A DNA stretch of 14,369 bases, taken from assembly GCA_947381875.1 (NCBI GenBank), contig CANCXY010000059.1, positions 1 through 14,369 on the forward strand, in the 5' to 3' direction. Source of the stretch: an uncultured Clostridia bacterium (GTDB lineage Bacteria > Bacillota > Clostridia > Oscillospirales > Ruminococcaceae). Below the pieces are notes generated by a model, which made no database searches, was not told the origin of the DNA, and saw only the letters and a program-made list of their open reading frames with translations. Positions 1-5,168 of the stretch are shown piece after piece (position 1 is the first letter of the stretch; every line of letters begins with the position of its first letter). The position numbers and the translations under genes are program-made.

Positions 1-48
1 TCAACAGCCTTGAGGACACATCAGGCAAACGCAAGTCCTGATACAAAA

Positions 49-116
49 ACCGACCATCTATCTGCCGTTCCCATCCCTATGACAGGGCCTATGAGGAGAG
101 ACGGTCGGTCTGTTTT
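49..116 (+). other. possible long-range hairpin near the left edge
   Basis: ACCGACC (49-55) can pair with GGTCGGT (103-109), and TGTTTT follows at 111-116, so this could be a weak terminator for a gene that ended before the window. The loop is long (47 nt). Inside it CCCT (75-78) and AGGG (84-87) form a small stem. No convincing gene is visible in 1-233, so the role is a guess. Confidence 0.25.
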
Positions 117-142
117 CCCCCATGTGCAAAATGACGGAAACC

Positions 143-171
143 TTGACAAAATGCCAGAAAACGCCTATAGT
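143..171 (+). promoter_or_regulatory. consensus sigma-A-type promoter pointing at the tRNA genes from behind
   Basis: TTGACA (143-148), a 17-bp spacer and TATAGT (166-171) match the vegetative consensus closely. The predicted start is near 178. The transcript would run antisense into the tRNA terminator and the tRNA-Ser genes, and no open reading frame with a credible start lies just downstream. A short RNA ending at the hairpin 241-283 (followed by TTTT) is possible. The motif is clear; its activity is inferred. A 10-bp direct repeat GGCAATAGAC occurs at 178-187 and 190-199, where the transcript would begin. Confidence 0.45.
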
Positions 172-233
172 GCAAGTGGCAATAGACATGGCAATAGACG
201 GGAAAAAGCGGAAAAACGCAAAGGAAAGGAGGC

Positions 234-283
234 AAAAAAGAACCGCGCCGACCAGCCCACAAAGGGGGCTATCCGACACGGTT
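234..283 (-). terminator. intrinsic terminator of the tRNA-Ser pair
   Basis: Read on the minus strand, an 18-bp stem (arms 266-283 and 241-258, one A-G mismatch, several G-U pairs) closes a 7-nt loop. It is followed by C and six U (A-tract 234-239 on the plus strand). It begins one base beyond the encoded CCA of tRNA-Ser(GCU), so it ends the tRNA transcript. On the plus strand the same hairpin is followed by TTTT and might also stop opposing transcription. Confidence 0.85.
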
Positions 284-284
284 T

Positions 285-374
285 TGGCGGAGAAGGAGGG
301 ATTTGAACCCTCGCGCCGGTTTCCCGACCTACGCCCTTAGCAGGGGCGCCTCGTCACCACTTGAGTACTTCTCC
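285..374 (-). tRNA. tRNA-Ser(GCU)
   Basis: This is a class II serine tRNA, 90 nt including an encoded CCA (285-287 on the plus strand). The acceptor arms GGAGAAG/CTTCTCC pair perfectly and the discriminator base is G. The anticodon loop CTGCTAA, closed by CGCCC/GGGCG, gives anticodon GCU, which reads AGC/AGU codons. A long variable arm (GGTCGGG-AAA-CCGGC type) and a T-loop TTCAAAT are visible. It is the second gene of a two-tRNA transcript, 52 nt behind tRNA-Ser(UGA). Confidence 0.95.
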
Positions 375-426
375 ATAGTGGCAGCGTCCGTAAAAGATAA
401 TCCTGTTTTTCCCGGAGGTTTCAGAA

Positions 427-514
427 TGGCGGAGAAGGTGGGATTCGAACCCACGGAACATTGCTGTTCAACGGTTTTCAAGACCGCCTCCTTAAACCAC
501 TCGGACACCTCTCC
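427..514 (-). tRNA. tRNA-Ser(UGA)
   Basis: This class II serine tRNA is 88 nt including an encoded CCA (427-429 on the plus strand). The acceptor arms GGAGAGG/CTTCTCC pair with one G-U, and the discriminator base is G. The anticodon loop CTTGAAA gives UGA, which reads UCN codons, mainly UCA/UCG. The T-arm GTGGG-TTCGAAT-CCCAC is canonical. It is the promoter-proximal member of the pair with tRNA-Ser(GCU); the leader after the promoter is only about 22 nt. Confidence 0.95.
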
Positions 515-542
515 TCGCAATCTCTTTCAGAATGTGTAATCT

Positions 543-571
543 ATCATACTATTTTTTTTCGCTGCTGTCAA
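543..571 (-). promoter_or_regulatory. sigma-A promoter of the tRNA-Ser pair
   Basis: On the minus strand TTGACA (566-571), a 17-bp spacer and TATGAT (543-548) form a near-perfect promoter about 28 bp before tRNA-Ser(UGA). The TGA stop codon of the gene at 568-927 lies inside the -35 box, so the two units are packed without spare bases. Confidence 0.85.
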
Positions 572-927
572 GATGCCTTGCGAGATTTTATTGCAAAAAA
601 TTCATTTTCCGCCATCTCATCCCCGCAGGCATGCGCATAGACGTACCCTCTCCCGTCTATTGCACCCCTCCCCGCCGTTGCCACGGCGGCGGTGCGGGCC
701 TGTGTGTATACACGCATCCGGTGCCGTGCCGCGCGGCGGGCGCGCTCCTGCCGCAAAAGGGCCTGTTCGCATTGGTTTGCTGTGCGGGCCAGCAGCAGGC
801 ACAGCGGCGTCAGCGCCATCTGAGGGCACAGACGCCCTGTCGTATAGGCCCCAAAGAAGATCGCCGCCCCGCAGATACACGCTGCCATGACCGTGCGCAG
901 CCAAAAACACTTGGTACTTGTTTTCAT
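568..927 (-). CDS. small membrane protein of unknown function, divergent from an S24 repressor
   Basis: This 119-residue protein is not recognised as any family. The ATG at 927 is chosen because GGAGG lies 8 nt upstream and because the promoter at 965-993 would leave out the longer reading frame. Residues 12-28 form a hydrophobic, probably membrane-spanning segment, and 37-47 a second, weaker one. After them comes an Arg-rich stretch (about 56-72) and a polar tail. Codon third positions are GC-rich as in neighbouring genes, which supports real coding. In Bacillus, lexA is divergent from yneA, an SOS-induced division inhibitor that is also small and membrane-anchored. The layout here is similar, but no LysM domain is visible, so that role is only an analogy. 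An alternative is a small transport or stress membrane peptide. Confidence 0.6.
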   Translation of the reverse strand: MKTSTKCFWLRTVMAACICGAAIFFGAYTTGRLCPQMALTPLCLLLARTANQCEQALLRQERARRAARHRMRVYTQARTAAVATAGRGAIDGRGYVYAHACGDEMAENEFFAIKSRKAS

Positions 928-964
928 ATGTACTTCCTCCACCGTTCGACCCTTTCTGCTATCT

Positions 965-993
965 ACAATAATACAACTTTGTGTTGTTGTCAA
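965..993 (-). promoter_or_regulatory. promoter of the small membrane protein gene, with embedded operator
   Basis: On the minus strand TTGACA (988-993), a 17-bp spacer and TATTGT (965-970) precede the gene that starts at 927. The spacer is mostly a perfect 5-bp inverted repeat, ACAAC (973-977) and GTTGT (983-987), an ideal position for a repressor. The related element in the divergent promoter (1044-1055) makes the S24 protein the likely binder. Confidence 0.7.
973..987. promoter_or_regulatory. candidate operator ACAAC-N5-GTTGT
   Basis: This perfect 5-bp dyad with a 5-nt centre lies wholly between the -35 and -10 boxes of the minus-strand promoter. It shares ACAACT...TTGT with the element at 1044-1055. 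Binding by the XRE-S24 protein is inferred from position and repetition. Confidence 0.45.
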
Positions 994-1034
994 GAGTTTT
1001 TTAACAAAAATATTTTTTATTTTCAAAATTTCTC

Positions 1035-1063
1035 TTTACACGGACAACTGTTTGTAGTATTAT
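1035..1063 (+). promoter_or_regulatory. promoter of the S24 repressor gene
   Basis: TTTACA (1035-1040), a 17-bp spacer and TATTAT (1058-1063) make a good vegetative promoter. The start would be near 1070, leaving a leader of about 240 nt before the ATG at 1308. The leader is GC-rich, holds small hairpins (for example TACAC/GTGTA and GCGGC/GCCGC between about 1259 and 1293) and has no recognised riboswitch or credible coding frame. Confidence 0.7.
1044..1055. promoter_or_regulatory. candidate operator ACAACTGTTTGT in the repressor promoter
   Basis: The outer bases ACAA and TTGT are inverted repeats. The element sits between -35 and -10, as in the divergent promoter. It would allow autorepression by the S24 protein. 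It is not a clean Bacillus-type SOS box (GAAC-N4-GTTC); the closest reading is GGAC-N4-GTTT. Confidence 0.4.
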
Positions 1064-1307
1064 AGTAATAGAACACGGAAAGTATTTTGTGTGGCGTTGG
1101 TTTCCCGGCTGTGTTCATGTCCAGCGGGGTTTCCGCACGGCAAAACAGGCGGCGCGCACCGCTGGCGCACAGCCCAGCCGCCGGAAAGCGCGGTATCTGC
1201 CGCCCAAAAGCGTCCGTGTCCGCAAAAGCGGGGCAGGGGGTGCATTCCGTCATGCCCTGTACACGGCCAGTGTAAGCGGCGTACAGCGCCGCAGAAACGG
1301 GGGTATT

Positions 1308-1913
1308 ATGTTTGCGCAGCGCTTGAGGGAGTTGAGGAAGCGGGACGGCGTCTCGCAGGCGGCGGTGGCAGAGATGCTCGGCATCAGCCAGCAGGCCGTC
1401 GGCAAATGGGAAAAGGGGCGTGCGACGCCTGAGCCGCAGACACTTGCGCGCATCGCGCATTTTTTCTCTGTCAGTACAGATTATCTGATCGGCTGCTCGG
1501 ATGGCATGATGGGTCATCCGGGCGGGAGCGGACACCGCATCCCCATCATTGGTACCGTGCGTGCCGGTTACGGCGCGTTGGCATACGAAGACGACTACGG
1601 CGAGGAATATGCCGACGTAAAGAATCCCTCTGATTATTTCTACCTGCTGGTTCGCGGGGATAGCATGGAGCCGCGCATCAGTGACGGCGACCTCGCCCTG
1701 GTGCATCGCCAGTCGACGCTGGAAAGCGGCGAATTAGGCGTTATCGTGTACGGCGAGGACGGCGAGGGTACGTTAAAAAAGTTTATCATCCGCGGCAACA
1801 CCGTGATCCTCCAGCCCTTCAACCCCGCCTATTCGCCGCAGATCATCGCGGGCGAAGAACTGGACCGCATGTACATCGCCGGCAAAGTTGTGGAAACGCG
1901 CGCGCGCTGGTGA
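1308..1913 (+). CDS. LexA/CI-like repressor: XRE helix-turn-helix plus S24 autoprotease
   Basis: This 201-residue regulator has an N-terminal XRE/HTH_3 DNA-binding domain (about 4-60, with the turn around SQAAVAEMLGISQQAVGKWE) and a C-terminal peptidase S24 domain (about 78-198). The self-cleavage site is Ala86-Gly87 (VRAGYG). The catalytic serine is Ser119 in RGDSMEP and the likely catalytic lysine is Lys157 in TLKKF, a spacing equal to LexA within one residue. Proteins of this build repress stress or prophage genes until activated RecA triggers self-cleavage. The XRE domain differs from the winged helix of true LexA, so it is better called a CI-type or LexA-like regulator. The ATG at 1308 has GGGGG 4 nt upstream, and the XRE domain starts right there. 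No phage genes are nearby. The small divergent membrane gene is its likely target. Confidence 0.92.
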   Translation: MFAQRLRELRKRDGVSQAAVAEMLGISQQAVGKWEKGRATPEPQTLARIAHFFSVSTDYLIGCSDGMMGHPGGSGHRIPIIGTVRAGYGALAYEDDYGEEYADVKNPSDYFYLLVRGDSMEPRISDGDLALVHRQSTLESGELGVIVYGEDGEGTLKKFIIRGNTVILQPFNPAYSPQIIAGEELDRMYIAGKVVETRARW

Positions 1914-1915
1914 CG

Positions 1916-1983
1916 CCGGGCGCTGCCCGGACCTGCCAGCGGCTCTGCCTCTGGACTCCGCCAAAGGGGCGCCGCCCCATTGG
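1916..1983. repeat. three-hairpin GC-rich intergenic repeat (REP-like)
   Basis: Three tight hairpins stand in a row. The first is CCGGG/CCCGG (1916-1930, loop 5). The second is CCAG-GGC/GCC-CTGG (1936-1954, one mismatch, loop TCT). The third is CCAA-GGGGC/GCCCC-TTGG (1961-1983, one A-A mismatch, loop GCC). It starts 3 bp after the repressor stop. From memory, similar CTCTGCC...CCGCCAAAGGGGC...TTGGAAACCC strings are dispersed between genes in Oscillospiraceae, but only one copy is in this window. It may protect mRNA 3' ends or help termination. Confidence 0.55.
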
Positions 1984-2010
1984 AAACCCATCTCCCTGCA
2001 CGATTATGTG

Positions 2011-2041
2011 AGAGCGCCGCCATGATGTTGTGCGGCGCTCT
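2011..2041 (+). terminator. hairpin terminator after the S24 repressor
   Basis: A perfect 10-bp stem AGAGCGCCGC (2011-2020) / GCGGCGCTCT (2032-2041) has an 11-nt loop, followed by an imperfect T-rich stretch (TTGTATAGCTTTT). It lies about 100 bp after the repressor stop and is the best candidate for its terminator. The weak T-tract lowers certainty. The rest of 2042-2183 shows no gene. Confidence 0.55.
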
Positions 2042-2194
2042 TTGTATAGCTTTTCAGTGTATGTTCGCGGCGGAGCCTCTGCCGGAAAAGCACAGCATAT
2101 TGTTGTGGAACGGCCCCGGTTTGTGGGAACATTCCGGCGTTTTGTCGAAATTTCAAAAATTCTGTCAATCCCCTTCCTTGTACGGAAGGTTTTG

Positions 2195-2203
2195 TGGTAC
2201 AAT
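2195..2203 (+). promoter_or_regulatory. extended -10 promoter of prs
   Basis: TGG-TACAAT (TG at 2195-2196, -10 at 2198-2203) is an extended -10 element. The 17-bp-distant -35 position (TCCTTG) is poor, as is usual with this class. A CCTTCC/GGAAGG dyad (2172-2177 / 2184-2189) overlaps the -35 area and could be an operator. The leader of about 75 nt holds a small CCCCTT/AAGGGG hairpin (2241-2256) before the ribosome site. Confidence 0.5.
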
Positions 2204-2282
2204 AGGCCGCGTAATAAGCATCGTCTCCCACCCAACCAACCCCCTTTGATAAGGGGAACCGAAAAGGAGTGTGCGATTGCCA

Positions 2283-3440
2283 ATGGTGCGAGCCAAAACA
2301 ACTGCGAAGGAGTTTTTTGATTTTAACGAGCGTCTTGCCGACCTCGGCCTGATTGCCGTGCCGGGTGCTGAGGAGCTTACTTCCAGGATCGACGCCCATC
2401 TGCTGCGATGGGCGAAGGAAGCGGGCATGGATCAGGACACTTTTATCATCCAGAGCGAATGCCCGCGTTTTTCCTCTGGGGACGGCAAAGGGCTGATCCG
2501 CGATACCGTGCGCGGGGACGACCTGTATTTTGTTGTCGACGTGGGCAATTACAGCGTCAAATACAATATCTTCGGCTACGAAAACTGCTCGTCGCCCGAC
2601 GACCACTTCCAGAACCTCAAACGCCTGATCCAGGCCACCAGCGGCAAGGCAAAGCGCATGAGCGTGATTATGCCCATCCTCTACGGCAGCCGCCAACACC
2701 GCCGCGCGTACCGCGAAAGCCTGGACTGTGCTGTGGCGTTGCAGGAACTGCGCAATATGGGCGTGGTAAATATCGTCACATTCGACGCACATGACCCGCG
2801 TGTACAGAACGCCGTGCCCCTGATGGGTCTGGACAATGTGATGCCCACCTATCAGGTATTGAAAGCCATGCTGCGCTGTGTGCCCGATTTGCAGTTGGAC
2901 CGCGACCACTTTATGGTGATAAGCCCCGACGAGGGCGCGATGAACCGCAATATGTACTATGCCTCTGTGCTGGGCGTCAATTTAGGCATGTTCTATAAGC
3001 GCCGCGATTACTCGCGCATTGTCAATGGCCGCAACCCCATTGTCGCGCATGAATATCTGGGCGAGAGTGTGGAGGGTAAAGATGTATTTGTCGCGGACGA
3101 TATCATTTCCTCCGGCGAAAGCATGCTGGATATCGCCTATTCGCTGAAAAAGCAGGGCGCGAAACGCATCTTTGCGAACGCAACCTATGCAATCTTCACA
3201 AACGGCCTGGCCGATTTTGACAAGGCGGTGGCGGATCATGTCCTGACTGGCGTATTCGGCACCAACCTCACCTACCGCACGCCGGAGCTTTTGTCCCGTC
3301 CGTGGTTCCATGATGTAGATGTATCAAAATACATTGCCTACTTTATCGCCGCGCTCAACCACGATCTTTCTGTCAGCGATATTATCGACCCGCATCAGAA
3401 GATCGAGGCACTGCTGAAAGCGAAAGGCCAAAAGCATTAA
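2283..3440 (+). CDS. prs: ribose-phosphate pyrophosphokinase (PRPP synthetase), long form
   Basis: The enzyme transfers pyrophosphate from ATP to ribose 5-phosphate to make PRPP, the precursor of purines, pyrimidines, histidine, tryptophan and NAD. The PRPP-binding loop is VFVADDIISSGESM (residues 268-281). The flexible-loop region is YGSRQHRR (134-141) and the TFDAHDPR motif is at 166-173. The ISPDEGAMNR segment (213-222) matches the subunit core. At 385 residues it is longer than the usual 310-320, mainly at the N terminus and before the C terminus. The ATG at 2283 is chosen because AAGGAG lies 13 nt upstream, the same distant placement seen for the lipoprotein genes here; a TTG at 2277 or GTG at 2271 in frame are alternatives. 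The gene is monocistronic. Its last 39 bp are duplicated just after the stop. Confidence 0.93.
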   Translation: MVRAKTTAKEFFDFNERLADLGLIAVPGAEELTSRIDAHLLRWAKEAGMDQDTFIIQSECPRFSSGDGKGLIRDTVRGDDLYFVVDVGNYSVKYNIFGYENCSSPDDHFQNLKRLIQATSGKAKRMSVIMPILYGSRQHRRAYRESLDCAVALQELRNMGVVNIVTFDAHDPRVQNAVPLMGLDNVMPTYQVLKAMLRCVPDLQLDRDHFMVISPDEGAMNRNMYYASVLGVNLGMFYKRRDYSRIVNGRNPIVAHEYLGESVEGKDVFVADDIISSGESMLDIAYSLKKQGAKRIFANATYAIFTNGLADFDKAVADHVLTGVFGTNLTYRTPELLSRPWFHDVDVSKYIAYFIAALNHDLSVSDIIDPHQKIEALLKAKGQKH

Positions 3441-3479
3441 ATCAAGGCGCTGATGAAAACGAAAGCCCGGAAGCATGAA
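3402..3479 (+). repeat. 39-bp imperfect tandem duplication across the prs stop codon
   Basis: Bases 3402-3440 (coding the prs C terminus and TAA) and 3441-3479 align without gaps at 31 of 39 positions. The second copy reads IKALMKTKARKHE in the same frame, against IEALLKAKGQKH-stop. The TAA of copy 1 corresponds to GAA in copy 2, and the frame stays open after it until about 3580. This shows an old duplication at the gene end and possibly a shift of the stop codon. Confidence 0.75.
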
Positions 3480-3491
3480 AAGGTATTTCCC

Positions 3492-3524
3492 ATATATCCT
3501 CCGTCCGAATGGCGGGGGATATAT
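3492..3524. other. 14-bp hairpin downstream of prs
   Basis: ATATATCCTCCGTC (3492-3505) pairs with GGCGGGGGATATAT (3511-3524) around a 5-nt loop, with two G-U pairs on the plus-strand RNA. No U-tract follows, so it is more likely a 3'-end stabiliser or part of a two-hairpin termination zone with the next structure than a terminator alone. Confidence 0.5.
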
Positions 3525-3578
3525 AAATATGGCGCTGCCCATTCCCCAAAACAGGGACAACCGGGCAGCGCCGTATTT
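3525..3578. terminator. bidirectional terminator between prs and the DUF362 gene
   Basis: A 16-bp stem (3525-3540 with 3563-3578; GGCGCTGCCC/GGGCAGCGCC flanked by AAATAT/GTATTT, one T-G) encloses a 22-nt loop that has its own TCCC/GGGA stem. A U-rich end exists on each strand. The stop codon of the minus-strand gene (3578-3580) touches the stem, so the structure serves both converging genes. Confidence 0.75.
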
Positions 3579-4984
3579 TAATCATTTGCCTTTATGATTT
3601 GTATAAGTTCTATTCCTTCATTCTCGCCGAGATTGCGGCTGTATAGTTTCTCAGCGGAATTGTTCCAATGCTCATGAACGCCAAGATTGCTGACAACATT
3701 CCCGTTTCCATCCATATAAACGATTCCCGACGGCGCGTTTGCTACCAGCCCCGCTTCATGCAGATAATTTTCATTTGTAATATTTTTTGCGGCACGGTTA
3801 TTCTCTGTGACTGCGGGTTCATTGTTCAAAAAATCCGCGCCGACAGAATCTATTGCCACCGGGTCCTGTGACACAAAAATGCTTGCGGTATAATCACCAT
3901 GAAAGGGGGCCTGCTGCCATTTGGCATTCTTTTCCGTAATAGACGCCCCCTCGCTCGGCGCACAAATGACAGCATCTAATAGATAAAGGACCGTTTTACC
4001 GCCCAAATCAGCGTTTGCCATTAAATCCACAAGCGGGCTGTAAATGCCCATTTCACTTTTTGTCAGCCACTGGTGCAGGTTTGCCCCCTCCGGCGGACGC
4101 AGGGCGTTCCCGTTGATAAAGGAGCCAAAGTGGTTTTTCCCGCAAAGGGTGATACCATAACTGTGCCCTTTCAGGTTCGCAAGGTTGATTATATAATCCG
4201 CTTCCGTAACACAAGTCGGCAGATAATTGACTTTCCCGCTGAATGGATACGACCAGTTGATTGGTTTGTTTTCGTCAGCCGTCCCATTGTTGCGCCCTTC
4301 AAAGTGAACCCCTTCGAGGTCGCTCGCCGTACACAATGCCACCATGTATTCCGGGAATATACGCGATACGTCATACACCGTAATATCCTCTGGATGGACG
4401 CCGCTTTCTTTTACAAGAGAAGTCAGCAGGGCTTTCAGCAATACGGGATTGGTGTAACTCATCTGGGTTTCGCCGGAGGCATCATCATCAAATACGCCGG
4501 AACCATTGATATTGGCTTTGATCGCGATTTTTTCGCCTTTTCTATATCCGCCGTTCCCGCCGCGCGCTGCTTTATGAGCCGTAAACAGCGCGTCCCATCC
4601 ATCCCGCGCCGCTTCCTGCCCGCCAAGAGAAGCAATGCTTTCATTCACCATCCGCAAAAGGACCGCCTCGTCAAAATGACCGGTTTCCCACCAGGAACCA
4701 TCCCCGTCCCAGTTTATGGAATCGGGGTCATACGCCCAAACTACACGCCCCGGCATTGCGCCTATCCCTTTCCCATATGGCGCATGCTGCGGATAGTTCC
4801 CGTCATAGGGGGCATGCGTTTCAGACGCGGAAGGAATTGTATCCATATGGCTTTCCGGCTGTTTGCTTTCTGCCTGGGAAACGGCTTTTGTACCGGTATC
4901 CGGCGCGCTTTCCGCCTGCACGGCGCACGCTGTAAACGAAAGCCCCAGGAACAGCGCGCAAATATAAGCCAGCGGTTTTTTCAT
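3578..4984 (-). CDS. DUF362-domain lipoprotein
   Basis: This 468-residue protein starts with a lipoprotein signal peptide (1-19; lipobox FTAC, lipidated Cys20), so it should be anchored outside the cytoplasmic membrane. A Ser/Glu/Gln-rich linker follows to about 70. The rest matches the DUF362 pattern: an IKANINGSG segment, a TVYDVSR segment, the KGHSYGITLCGKNHFGSF core, and FVSQDPVAIDSVGADFL near the end. No ferredoxin-type Cys clusters are present, although some DUF362 proteins carry them. The function of the family is not established. The ATG at 4984 is chosen over an in-frame ATG at 5038 because the lipoprotein signal starts there and AAGGAGG lies 12 nt upstream. It is divergent from a LysR regulator with a shared control region, so it is probably that regulator's target. 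Confidence 0.88.
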   Translation of the reverse strand: MKKPLAYICALFLGLSFTACAVQAESAPDTGTKAVSQAESKQPESHMDTIPSASETHAPYDGNYPQHAPYGKGIGAMPGRVVWAYDPDSINWDGDGSWWETGHFDEAVLLRMVNESIASLGGQEAARDGWDALFTAHKAARGGNGGYRKGEKIAIKANINGSGVFDDDASGETQMSYTNPVLLKALLTSLVKESGVHPEDITVYDVSRIFPEYMVALCTASDLEGVHFEGRNNGTADENKPINWSYPFSGKVNYLPTCVTEADYIINLANLKGHSYGITLCGKNHFGSFINGNALRPPEGANLHQWLTKSEMGIYSPLVDLMANADLGGKTVLYLLDAVICAPSEGASITEKNAKWQQAPFHGDYTASIFVSQDPVAIDSVGADFLNNEPAVTENNRAAKNITNENYLHEAGLVANAPSGIVYMDGNGNVVSNLGVHEHWNNSAEKLYSRNLGENEGIELIQIIKAND

Positions 4985-5060
4985 AAATCGTTTTTTCCTC
5001 CTTCTGCCTGGAACACCCATATCGAAATGATTTTTCAAAGTGTCCTGTTCTCAGGCTCCT

Positions 5061-5089
5061 ATTATATCGGAAACTTCCCAAAACCGCAA
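5061..5089 (-). promoter_or_regulatory. promoter of the DUF362 lipoprotein gene
   Basis: On the minus strand TTGCGG (5084-5089), a 17-bp spacer and a perfect TATAAT (5061-5066) give a start near 5054. The weak -35 box fits a promoter that needs an activator. The LysR-type dyad at 5111-5129 is centred about 66 bp upstream of that start. Confidence 0.7.
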
Positions 5090-5110
5090 ATACTTAAATT
5101 GAAGATGGTG

Positions 5111-5129
5111 ATATGCTTGACAGGCATAT
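5111..5129. promoter_or_regulatory. candidate LysR-type regulator binding site
   Basis: A perfect inverted repeat ATATGC-N7-GCATAT contains the T-N11-A core typical of LysR boxes (T5114, A5126). It covers the -35 box of the lysR promoter, which suits autorepression, and sits at about -66 of the divergent lipoprotein promoter, which suits activation. A second dyad ACAGGC-N9-GCCTGT (5120-5140) interleaves with it. Confidence 0.65.
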
Positions 5130-5145
5130 TGCGGGCCTGTATACT
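5117..5145 (+). promoter_or_regulatory. promoter of the LysR regulator gene
   Basis: TTGACA (5117-5122), a 17-bp spacer and TATACT (5140-5145) form a near-consensus promoter. The -35 box lies in the centre of the LysR-type dyad, so bound regulator would block it. The leader is only about 18 nt and carries AGGGGG 8 nt before the ATG. Confidence 0.8.
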
Positions 5146-5168
5146 ATTAGGGACAGGGGGTTTTACAA

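Noticed and set aside
285..374. Attachment site of an integrated element at the tRNA-Ser(GCU) 3' end
   Set aside because: tRNA-Ser 3' ends are common integration targets, but no integrase gene and no second copy of the tRNA end occur in the window.
122..539. Plus-strand reading frames across the tRNAs containing GFEPS/GFEPT-type peptides
   Set aside because: These are the well-known false translations of serine tRNA genes read antisense; the region is explained by two complete tRNAs.
1041..1056. Canonical Bacillus/Clostridium SOS box in the repressor promoter
   Set aside because: The best fit is GGAC-N4-GTTT, which breaks the GAAC-N4-GTTC core on both sides. The shared ACAACT...TTGT pattern explains the site better.
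1087..1307. Possible short peptide or N-terminal extension of the repressor in the leader
   Set aside because: The in-frame extension has no ATG with a ribosome site, its composition is unlike the gene, and the XRE domain begins exactly at the ATG of 1308.
2004..2909. 301-codon minus-strand frame opposite the prs 5' half
   Set aside because: It is a mirror of GC-rich codon use in prs, has no ribosome site or recognisable domain, and crosses the prs promoter region.
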